DNA of 5,154 nt from Nanobdellota archaeon (GTDB taxonomy: Archaea; Nanobdellota; Nanobdellia; Woesearchaeales; JAHJBD01), in contig JAHJBD010000155.1 in assembly GCA_018813725.1 (NCBI GenBank), positions 1 through 5,154 on the forward strand, read 5' to 3'. The notes beneath the pieces are model-generated. The model did no database searches. It had not been told where the DNA came from and worked only from the letters and a program-made list of their open reading frames with translations. The translations under genes and the position numbers were made by a program. Below, piece by piece: positions 1 to 5,154 of the stretch (its first letter is position 1; each line of letters begins with the position of its first letter).

Positions 1-132
1 AACCCGAGCGTTAGCGAGACTTTCTACTAAGTCTAAATTATTGGTCTTCCGCTGCTGACCTAGCTTAACCCCCTTATTAGTACAAATGTCTCTTCATGTA
101 TAATATCTCCAGATACCCTCTGCTTAATAGAA
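1..132. other. Left-edge region without a confident gene
   Basis: No complete gene fits here. On the + strand a frame open from base 2 ends in TGA at 56-58 and another from base 1 ends in TAA at 28-30. Either could be the last codons of an upstream gene, but the stretch is too short to identify. On the minus strand one frame is open to the edge, yet it has no ATG, GTG or TTG inside the window. Bases 17-22 and 29-34 form a perfect 6-bp hairpin (AGACTT/AAGTCT, 6-nt loop), not followed by a T-run. A direct CGAG repeat (5-8 and 15-18) lies beside it. The base texture differs from the genes that follow, so this is best read as intergenic DNA or the tail of an unseen gene. Confidence 0.5.
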
Positions 133-145
133 ATGTATTTAAAAA
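127..145 (+). promoter_or_regulatory. Candidate archaeal TATA box and BRE for the glycan operon
   Basis: The stretch TATTTAAAAA at 136-145 resembles an archaeal TATA box, and the A/G-rich bases just before it (GAAATG) could serve as a BRE. The box centre lies about 26 bases upstream of the ATG at 166. That is the distance at which archaeal transcription normally starts, so the mRNA would be leaderless and begin at or near this ATG. No well-spaced Shine-Dalgarno precedes the gene, which agrees. The assignment is inference from spacing and would fail if the organism is bacterial. Confidence 0.4.
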
Positions 146-165
146 CGCGACAATTTACAGGGGAT

Positions 166-888
166 ATGAAATTATCAATAGTTATTCCCTGTTACAATGA
201 AGAAAAAGGGATACCTAATTTAGTGAAGCAGTTGGATCCAATATGCCACAAATTGATCAAGGATTATGAACTTGAACTTATTTTTGTAGATGATGGCAGC
301 AAAGATAAAACAAACGCCTTACTAAATCTGGAATACAAAAACAAAGGATACGTGAAGATTATCAGGCATAGACAAAATATGAACCTTGGGGCTGCATTAA
401 GAACAGGTTTCAAAAATGCTACTGGTGATTTGATAGCTGTATTGGATTCGGATTGTACTTATCCCCCAGGATTGATAATCGAAATGTTAAATCTTGTGGA
501 TAATGATACGGATATAGTTACAGTATCCCCTTATCATCCTGATGGAGGGGTTGAAAATGTACCTTATTATAGGGTTTTTTTGAGCAAGGGTATATCAAAT
601 ATTTACAGATTATTAATTGATCGGCGGATTCATACATACGGAGCCATGGTCCGGATATATAAAAAAAAGGTAATAGAAAAAATTAGGTTCAGGTCTGATG
701 ATTTCCTTTCTGTAACTGAGATTATGGTCAAATCACTGCTTAAAGGATACCATGTTAAGGAATTCCCAACTATATTGAGGGTAAGGCAATATGGGCAATC
801 CAGCATGAGATTAATAAGCGTTATCTTAAGTCATTTATACTTCCTTACAAGAATCATTTTATTGAGGATTGCTGGTGTTAAATTATGA
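166..888 (+). CDS. GT2 family glycosyltransferase (polyprenyl-phosphate sugar synthase-like)
   Basis: This is a 240-residue GT-A fold, family 2 transferase, related to dolichol/polyprenyl-phosphate mannose synthases. Such enzymes move a sugar from a nucleotide donor to a lipid phosphate or similar acceptor on the cytoplasmic face of the membrane. Visible motifs are PCYNEE (8-13), VDDGSKDKT (41-49, nucleotide binding), the metal-binding D94-S-D96 followed by a PP pair at 100-101, EFP (199-201) and an RQYGQSSM element near 207-214. The last 25 residues are hydrophobic or amphipathic (215-238) and probably hold it at the membrane. There is no multi-span C-terminal domain. The frame is open upstream to ATG 133, which would add 11 residues, but family proteins begin at the MKLSIVIP strand and the TATA-like box overlaps the earlier start, so 166 is preferred. 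The stop overlaps the next gene by ATGA. Donor and acceptor cannot be read from sequence. Confidence 0.9.
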   Translation: MKLSIVIPCYNEEKGIPNLVKQLDPICHKLIKDYELELIFVDDGSKDKTNALLNLEYKNKGYVKIIRHRQNMNLGAALRTGFKNATGDLIAVLDSDCTYPPGLIIEMLNLVDNDTDIVTVSPYHPDGGVENVPYYRVFLSKGISNIYRLLIDRRIHTYGAMVRIYKKKVIEKIRFRSDDFLSVTEIMVKSLLKGYHVKEFPTILRVRQYGQSSMRLISVILSHLYFLTRIILLRIAGVKL

Positions 889-1958
889 AAATAATTACTA
901 TTTTGGGTACCAGGCCAGAGATTATTAAATTGTCGCCTTTAATTCCTTTGTTAGATAAGGAATTTGACCATATTTTGATTCATACAGGGCAACATTATGA
1001 TTATGACATGGATACTCTTTTTTTTCATGAACTGGAGTTAAGGGAGCCTGATATTAACTTAAAAGTTGGATCAGGATTGCAAGGGAAACAAACTGCCATA
1101 ATGCTCGAAAAGCTTGAAAGATTAATGATAGATAAAAGACCAGATTTGGTGATAGTATTTGGTGATACAAATTCAACTTTGGCAGGAACATTGGCAGCAT
1201 CAAAACTGAATATTAAGCTGGCGCATATAGAAGCCGGATGCAGATCTTTCAATATGCATATGCCCGAGGAAAGAAATCGGGTGATAGCTGATCATATGTC
1301 TGATTATCTATTTCCTATAGATGAAAAAAGCAAGAATAATCTATTGAAAGAAGGCATAGATAAGGATAAAATGTTCTTGGTGGGCAGCTTGCTCATTGAT
1401 GCTTGTTTGAGGAATAAAGGGCTCACACATAAATCAGGTATTATTGAAAAGCTTAATATTGATAAAGGAAAGTATGTTTTGGCAACAATTCACAGAGCTG
1501 AAAATACTGATAATATTGAGAATTTAACAGAGATATTTGGCTCTTTGAACGAATTATCCAATACTGTGGACATTGTAATGCCATTGCATCCAAGGACCAA
1601 GAGACTTTTGGCTGAAAATGATATTCCAATTTCAAAAAGACTAAAGATGATAAATCCAGTGTGTTATATTGATTTTCTTAATTTGCTGATGAATTCAAGG
1701 TTTATCATGACCGATTCGGGAGGTGTACAGGAAGAGGCAGTAGTATTGAATGTTCCATGTTTAGTTATTAGGAATGAAACAGAATATTTAGAATACCTTG
1801 AAGCGGGAAAACTAATTCTTACTGGGGTCTCAAGATGTATTATTGTAAACACCGTAAATGGGCTAACCAATAGCAAATTGGAAGATATCAAATCAATTAG
1901 GGTGAATTTACCAACACATGTTGCAGAAAAAATTCTAGGTGTGTTAAGGGACCGTTAA
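885..1958 (+). CDS. wecB: Non-hydrolysing UDP-N-acetylglucosamine 2-epimerase (WecB type)
   Basis: This 357-residue cytoplasmic enzyme has about the usual family length. The family interconverts UDP-GlcNAc and UDP-ManNAc through an elimination/re-addition mechanism, supplying ManNAc-type sugars for surface glycans. Family motifs occur in order: GTRPEIIKLSP (8-18, with R10 and K15), HTGQHYD (33-39), FGDTNSTLAG (92-101, D94), HIEAGCRSF (114-122, E116), MPEERNR (126-132), TIHRAEN (201-207, H203), PLHPRT (233-238) and TDSGGVQEEA (276-285). These correspond to the catalytic and UDP-binding residues known for E. coli WecB. The usual TERPE element reads TEYLE (299-303), followed by EAG; TE-aromatic variants occur in homologues, so activity is not excluded, but a modified substrate such as a UDP-GlcNAc uronate derivative is possible. 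The start shares ATGA with the upstream stop, implying coupled translation. A GGTG at 874-877 is a weak ribosome site. Confidence 0.93.
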   Translation: MKIITILGTRPEIIKLSPLIPLLDKEFDHILIHTGQHYDYDMDTLFFHELELREPDINLKVGSGLQGKQTAIMLEKLERLMIDKRPDLVIVFGDTNSTLAGTLAASKLNIKLAHIEAGCRSFNMHMPEERNRVIADHMSDYLFPIDEKSKNNLLKEGIDKDKMFLVGSLLIDACLRNKGLTHKSGIIEKLNIDKGKYVLATIHRAENTDNIENLTEIFGSLNELSNTVDIVMPLHPRTKRLLAENDIPISKRLKMINPVCYIDFLNLLMNSRFIMTDSGGVQEEAVVLNVPCLVIRNETEYLEYLEAGKLILTGVSRCIIVNTVNGLTNSKLEDIKSIRVNLPTHVAEKILGVLRDR

Positions 1959-1959
1959 A

Positions 1960-2691
1960 ATGGAGCCTGTTGACGGAAAACAAGACATGAAAAAAGTCTT
2001 CATTTTATTATCTTTAATAATCTTCTTAGGTTTCTTATTAAGGGTGTATCAATTAGGAACAGAAAGTATCTGGACAGATGAAGCCTGGTCTTTGTATCAT
2101 TCTCAAAAGCCCACTTTTGGCGCAATTGTTGGGTCAGTTACTGAAGTAGAGGGGGCCCCATTTGGATATTATTTAATGCTGCATTATTGGATTGATATTT
2201 TTGGGAATTCGGAATTCTCAATAAGGTTTCCTTCGGTAATCTTTGGAGTATTTCTTATTTTTCTCGTATTTAAGATTGGATCCCTTTTATTTAATAAAAA
2301 GGTAGGCATGGTCTCTGCTTTTCTTTGTTCAACAGCCATGCTCCAGGTTTTGTATTCTCAAGAAGCCAGGATGTATAGTTTATTCGGCCTACTGGCTGTA
2401 ATATCATTTTACAATTTGCTTAAACTCATGAAACATCAAAAAAATGCCTGTTTTTTTGTTTTGGCCAGTGCTTTGATGTTCTACGTAAATTATATGGCCT
2501 TTTTTGTTATCCTATTCGAGATGTTATTCGTTTTCGCCTATAAGAAATCTTTCTTTAAAAGATCACTCAAATACATATGGATTGCACTAGCCCTTACTGT
2601 GCCAATATTGCCCCAATTGTTCCTTCAGTTCAGTTTGAGGCATGTTACTTGCAAGAGGCCCTGCCAAGCAGGGGCGTTCCTGCAATTTTAG
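1960..2691 (+). CDS. N-terminal fragment of the frameshifted GT-C transferase
   Basis: This is a 243-residue open frame holding the catalytic half. Residues 11-28 form the first membrane helix, followed by IWTDEAW (37-43), whose D40-E41 matches the conserved acidic pair of the first outer loop in PMT/ArnT-type GT-C enzymes. EGAPFGYY (64-71) sits where homologues usually have an HPPLYY-like element. SIRFPSVIFG (87-96) and SQEARMYSLF (133-142) are strong family signatures. Further hydrophobic spans lie near 92-110, 115-131, 140-153, 162-192 and 203-223. After about residue 226 the frame loses family character and becomes polar and Cys/Arg-containing (a CKRPCQAG run) before TAG. That tail is probably out-of-frame reading. 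The true protein would continue in the frame ending at 2966. Confidence 0.75.
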   Translation: MEPVDGKQDMKKVFILLSLIIFLGFLLRVYQLGTESIWTDEAWSLYHSQKPTFGAIVGSVTEVEGAPFGYYLMLHYWIDIFGNSEFSIRFPSVIFGVFLIFLVFKIGSLLFNKKVGMVSAFLCSTAMLQVLYSQEARMYSLFGLLAVISFYNLLKLMKHQKNACFFVLASALMFYVNYMAFFVILFEMLFVFAYKKSFFKRSLKYIWIALALTVPILPQLFLQFSLRHVTCKRPCQAGAFLQF

Positions 2692-2966
2692 CAAATTTTG
2701 GCCTATTTCTTTTGGTTCTCCCCGTCATGGGCATTCTGGTAATTTTGGTAGCTGCGTATTTGATTTATCCAAGATTTTCAAAGAGAATTGTGAAATTTCA
2801 TAACTATTGGTTTCTGCTATCATTAGTAGTATTTTATGCTTCTTACATTTTTCTGTTGCCCAGAATTATCCAGTCATTTGCCCTTATAAGACATTCGTTG
2901 TTCCTAGCCCCAGTATTCTATCTAATTTTGGCAAAAGGGATAATGTTGCTTAAGATAAGCGTTTAA
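2577..2966 (+). CDS. Middle fragment of the frameshifted GT-C transferase (membrane helices)
   Basis: The frame is open from an ATG at 2577, but that ATG lies inside the sense frame of the upstream fragment and its first 20 or so residues look like shadow translation. Genuine protein sequence probably begins around 2640-2690 (CYLQEALPSRGVPAILANFG) and continues with three hydrophobic helices, about 2685-2775, 2805-2870 and 2900-2950. The last contains RHSLFLAPVFYLILAKGI, matching the R(Y/H)-L-x-P-x-A-G helix near the end of the membrane domain in GT39/ArnT-like proteins. There is no ribosome site of its own. It is unlikely to be an independent gene. Confidence 0.55.
   Translation: MDCTSPYCANIAPIVPSVQFEACYLQEALPSRGVPAILANFGLFLLVLPVMGILVILVAAYLIYPRFSKRIVKFHNYWFLLSLVVFYASYIFLLPRIIQSFALIRHSLFLAPVFYLILAKGIMLLKISV
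2649..2685 (+). repeat. GC-rich imperfect stem-loop at the first frameshift
   Basis: The core is a perfect inverted repeat CCCTGC (2659-2664) / GCAGGG (2668-2673) around CAA. It is extended by GG (2657-2658) with CC (2679-2680) and by TTGCA (2649-2653) with TGCAA (2681-2685), leaving AGA and GCGTT as bulges, for 13 base pairs in all. A second CCTGC at 2679-2683 offers an alternative partner for GCAGG. The element is clearly GC-richer than the surrounding gene and lies where the reading frame changes. It may be an inserted palindromic element, a replication or sequencing trouble spot, or chance. Confidence 0.55.
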
Positions 2967-3367
2967 GAGTCTTGTTAATTATTGTAGTCCTTATTGTAAA
3001 CAGTTTTGCTCTTTATACTTATTATTCCAAGCCGACAAAGGTTGAATGGAACAAAGCAGCGAATTATATTGAAGGAGGTGAAAACCAAACAATCTTGTTT
3101 AGCGGTTCAAGCATTCCAAGTACATTGATATTCGATTATTATTATCATTATGATTATCGACGGACTGATTTATCTCAGGATCCAAAAGGTTTAGATATCA
3201 TATCATTAAATCAAAGCCAGGTGTGGCTTGTGCTGTATAAAAGCAAGACCAGGAATTGGCATGAGCTGAATTCTTATAAGGAGAGGTTGGATGCTTGCTG
3301 CGAATTAACGGATTATAAAGATTTTTTTGAAGTCAGAGTCTATAGATATGAAGTAAAATTTAAATAA
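2954..3367 (+). CDS. C-terminal fragment of the frameshifted GT-C transferase (last helix and outer domain)
   Basis: The frame opens after a TAA at 2951-2953. Its first codons read DKRLRVLLIIVVLIVNSFA, a plausible last membrane helix with a basic cytoplasmic border. A soluble part of about 110 residues follows, starting near KPTKVEWNKAANYI and ending RYEVKFK, with TAA at 3365-3367. A short tail with a W-x-x-A-A-x-Y-I opening after the last helix is common in ArnT/GT39-like proteins and lies outside the cytoplasmic membrane. The only initiator is a TTG at 2972, which falls inside the helix and has no ribosome site. The fragment is therefore read as the continuation of the upstream gene after the second -1 shift, not as a separate gene. 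Confidence 0.6.
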   Translation, partial: DKRLRVLLIIVVLIVNSFALYTYYSKPTKVEWNKAANYIEGGENQTILFSGSSIPSTLIFDYYYHYDYRRTDLSQDPKGLDIISLNQSQVWLVLYKSKTRNWHELNSYKERLDACCELTDYKDFFEVRVYRYEVKFK

Positions 3368-3386
3368 GATTAACTATTCACGGTAA

Positions 3387-5154
3387 ATGATGGATATACC
3401 CACAATAATACTATTTTTAGTTTATACCTATGGTTTAGGGTATACTGTAACATCGTTCCTTAAGATTTCTGCACATGCGCTTGAAAAGCACATTATGAGG
3501 GTTGGTATTGGATTAGGGGTGCTGCCGATCCTTTTGATCATATTGAATTTTTTCCGTGTTCCTTTAGACTGGAGGATTTTGTTGTCGCTTAGCGTTGCCT
3601 ATCCAGCATATGTTATATTCAAATATCGTAAATTCAATGCACCTAGTTTCAAGGTTAGGAAATCTGATGTAACTGTATTCATTGTAGTCTTGATATTTTT
3701 TGCTACTTTTGGCATGTACCTTAAAGGTGCCTTTAGTTACCCTTATCTTGAGAATGAAGACCCATGGGGGCATTCTGTTGGTGTTAAGTATGTAGCTTTA
3801 GAAAAGAAGGCATATGATCCTGTTGTGCATCGGGCGGAAATGAATATGGATCCCGTTTTATCCTACATAGATCCATACCCTCCCGCATATGATGCCTTGA
3901 TGGGCATTCTTCATCAGACAAACGATTCAGTCAATTGGACTTTGAAATTCTTTAACGCTTTGATTATCTCATTGGGCATAGTCTTCTTTTATTTCTTCGC
4001 AAAAGAGTTTGTAGGTGGCAGAAATAGGGCGTTATATGCAACAATTATTCTTGCCATGATCCCTTGTTATTTAAGTCACTTCATCTGGGCGCATTCACTG
4101 GTCATTACCTTAATTTTCCCGCTATTCTATACCTTTGAAAAGTCAAGATATGACCCAAAATGGGCGTATATAGGGGGGATAGTCTTTGCAAGCATATGGG
4201 TTACACAAAACTTATCCCAGCCCCTGAAGATTAGCACACTGTTATTTATTTATATTGTTGTAGGTTCAATAACTAGGAACAAATTCATGAAATCAGTTAC
4301 TTTTGCCTCCTTTTTTGGATTGCTTCTTGCAGGTATCTGGTGGGGAGCTATGATATTTAAGTATGGTTTTGGCAAGTTTATAACATATTACGTTGGGAGC
4401 GGAGCTGTAACTGAGGTAGCCTCAGGCGCTGTAACCAATACTAGTATTCTCCTTAGGATACTATCCATAATCCCAAAATTATTCTCACCAGGTGGAACAG
4501 CTTCCAGATCTTATGTCATGGATGACTTTATTATTGCAAAAACTACTAATTTGATTAATAATCCAATAGGGGTTGGGCTGGTGTTATCTTTATTGGTCAT
4601 TTTTTCTGTAATCCTAGTCTTACTTAAAAATCGATCAAATATTGTCACGAAAGAAAACACTTGGATGGCTGTGACATTACTCTGGTTATTGTTCACCTTC
4701 TTGGGTGTTAATGGTGTGACCTTTGATATCAAAATTGCAAGAGGGGCATTTAGGGTATGGATGTTGATGGCAATCCCCGTTGCATTAATTAGTTCGGAAG
4801 GCATATCTTGTCTAAAAAAATCAGGCAAAAAATACAAGATACCTTTTGCCATAATCTTCCTTTTACTATTTGGAGGAATCTGGGCCACTTCGGGCTATCA
4901 AAAATATGTGCACTATACCAACCCTGGATGGCCAACAAGCGGCTCTTTTTCAGGGGGTGAGGCATCTGAGCCATGGCAATACGGGGCTTGGTTTAATTCA
5001 TTGGAGCCAAACACCAAGGTTTTCCTTTATGCTCCAAGAGATAAGCTCACAATAGGTTATGATGCATTCAGCTGCGATTGGTGCCAAGAGGTTATAGATT
5101 TTCGGGGGAACATCTTAAATTTCACAGTGGACCAACTTTATGGTTTCCTGAAAT
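3387..5154 (+). CDS. Large polytopic GT-C-like membrane glycosyltransferase, cut by the right edge
   Basis: The frame is open from ATG 3387 (a second ATG follows at 3390) to the last base, so 589 residues are present and the C-terminus is missing. About 13 hydrophobic segments alternate with loops, as in GT-C enzymes that use polyprenyl-linked sugars at the outer membrane face. The first long outer loop carries ENEDPWGH (122-129), resembling the D-x-D...H loop of STT3/AglB oligosaccharyltransferases, then IDPYPPAYD (161-169), like the YPP-x-Y element of PMT/ArnT-like families. A loop near 337-351 holds AVTEV (340-344), reminiscent of the SVSE/TIxE element of STT3. After the last helix, PWQYGAW (529-535) sits where STT3 proteins have WWDYG, with the acid replaced by Q. 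It is best described as an STT3/PMT-type GT-C protein of uncertain donor and acceptor. The start is 19 bases after the previous gene, with only a weak ribosome site (GG at 3382-3383), so it is probably in the same operon. Confidence 0.82.
   Translation, partial: MMDIPTIILFLVYTYGLGYTVTSFLKISAHALEKHIMRVGIGLGVLPILLIILNFFRVPLDWRILLSLSVAYPAYVIFKYRKFNAPSFKVRKSDVTVFIVVLIFFATFGMYLKGAFSYPYLENEDPWGHSVGVKYVALEKKAYDPVVHRAEMNMDPVLSYIDPYPPAYDALMGILHQTNDSVNWTLKFFNALIISLGIVFFYFFAKEFVGGRNRALYATIILAMIPCYLSHFIWAHSLVITLIFPLFYTFEKSRYDPKWAYIGGIVFASIWVTQNLSQPLKISTLLFIYIVVGSITRNKFMKSVTFASFFGLLLAGIWWGAMIFKYGFGKFITYYVGSGAVTEVASGAVTNTSILLRILSIIPKLFSPGGTASRSYVMDDFIIAKTTNLINNPIGVGLVLSLLVIFSVILVLLKNRSNIVTKENTWMAVTLLWLLFTFLGVNGVTFDIKIARGAFRVWMLMAIPVALISSEGISCLKKSGKKYKIPFAIIFLLLFGGIWATSGYQKYVHYTNPGWPTSGSFSGGEASEPWQYGAWFNSLEPNTKVFLYAPRDKLTIGYDAFSCDWCQEVIDFRGNILNFTVDQLYGFLK
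4401..4435 (+). repeat. Short in-frame direct repeat with a nested hairpin in the right-edge GT-C gene
   Basis: GGAGCTGTAAC (4401-4411) recurs as GGCGCTGTAAC (4425-4435), 10 of 11 bases identical at a 24-base period. It encodes SGAVT twice, eight residues apart (338-342 and 346-350). Between the copies CTGAGG (4411-4416) and CCTCAG (4420-4425) form a perfect 6-bp hairpin around TAG. The duplication falls in an extramembrane loop and keeps the frame. Confidence 0.6.

Larger units (their letters stand above)
1960..3367 (+). pseudogene. GT39/ArnT-like GT-C membrane glycosyltransferase, broken by two frameshifts
   Basis: Three consecutive open frames join into one protein of about 469 residues, a normal length for archaeal and bacterial GT39/ArnT-like transferases. 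These enzymes use lipid-linked sugar donors on the outer membrane face. The order is complete: N-terminal DE motif, QEARMY segment, central membrane helices, a RH...P...A.GI helix near the end of the membrane domain, a last helix and an extracytoplasmic tail of about 100 residues. Reading must slip by -1 twice, once within 2577-2691 (most simply near 2640-2690) and once within 2951-2966. One missing base at each place would explain it. The gene starts one base after the epimerase stop. ATG 1960 has AAGGG nine bases upstream; ATG 1987, beginning MKKVFILL, is an equally credible start. Either a real decaying gene or base-call errors in the source sequence would look like this. Confidence 0.8.

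Noticed and set aside
1..79. Partial tRNA gene on the minus strand
   Set aside because: A D-loop-like AAGCTAGGTCA and a T-arm-like end are present, but U8, a proper acceptor stem and a T33-anticodon arrangement cannot be fitted, and the 3' part is outside the window.
99..104. Bacterial -10 box TATAAT on the + strand
   Set aside because: No -35 element lies at about 17 bases upstream, and the rest of the window looks archaeal; the hexamer alone is expected by chance in AT-rich DNA.
661..668. Run of eight A within the GT2 gene as a slippage site
   Set aside because: The frame is intact through it and the codons encode plausible lysines of the family; nothing indicates switching.
1025..1891. 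Three minus-strand open frames of 60-75 residues inside the epimerase gene
   Set aside because: They lie opposite a strongly conserved enzyme, show no family motif and have no ribosome site; they are antisense shadows.
2204..2217. Tandem GGAATTC GGAATTC
   Set aside because: Only two 7-base copies within coding sequence in different phases; no sign of function.
2630..2685. Programmed -1 ribosomal frameshift signal, suggested by the -1 direction and the stem-loop
   Set aside because: No X-XXY-YYZ slippery heptamer is present in the proper phase just before the hairpin, and a second unrelated -1 shift is still needed downstream.
2577..2966. Independent small membrane protein starting at ATG 2577
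   Set aside because: Its first 20 or so residues overlap the sense frame of the upstream transferase in a different phase, and its remainder matches the expected next helices of that same enzyme.
3564..3773. Minus-strand 69-residue open frame
   Set aside because: Antisense to the N-terminal membrane segments and first outer loop of the right-edge GT-C gene; no independent support.
4511..5055. Minus-strand frames of 125 and 61 residues and a + strand frame of 61 residues near the right edge
   Set aside because: All overlap the long GT-C frame, which shows consistent membrane-protein composition and motifs; none has recognisable protein character.

Overview
The window is AT-rich and carries one co-directional (+ strand) run of envelope-glycan genes. 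An archaeal source is the best guess, at moderate confidence. In favour are the absence of strong Shine-Dalgarno sites, frequent AGA/AGG and ATA codons, a TATA-like box about 26 bases before the most homologous start of the first gene (as for a leaderless transcript), and two GT-C membrane transferases next to a polyprenyl-phosphate-sugar-synthase-like GT2. A methanogen-like or other euryarchaeal genome would fit, but no marker gene fixes the lineage.

Layout: 1-132 has no confident gene, only a small hairpin, edge-truncated open frames and a promoter-like stretch. A GT2 glycosyltransferase follows (best start 166, ends 888). It overlaps by ATGA a WecB-type non-hydrolysing UDP-GlcNAc 2-epimerase (885-1958). 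One base later begins a GT39/ArnT-like GT-C membrane glycosyltransferase (1960-3367). That gene is broken into three reading frames by two -1 shifts, the first coinciding with a GC-rich imperfect stem-loop at 2649-2685. After 19 bases starts a second, larger polytopic GT-C protein (3387 to the right edge, at least 589 residues). It has no stop codon in the window.

Inferred joint role: the epimerase makes UDP-ManNAc (or a related 2-epimerised sugar nucleotide), the GT2 enzyme builds a sugar on a polyprenyl phosphate or similar acceptor at the inner membrane face, and the GT-C proteins use lipid-linked donors on the outer face to extend a surface glycan or glycoprotein. Tight spacing and the lack of internal terminators suggest a single operon. 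No wholly new system is evident. The points most worth following are the doubly frameshifted GT-C gene with its hairpin, and the divergent STT3-reminiscent protein at the right edge.
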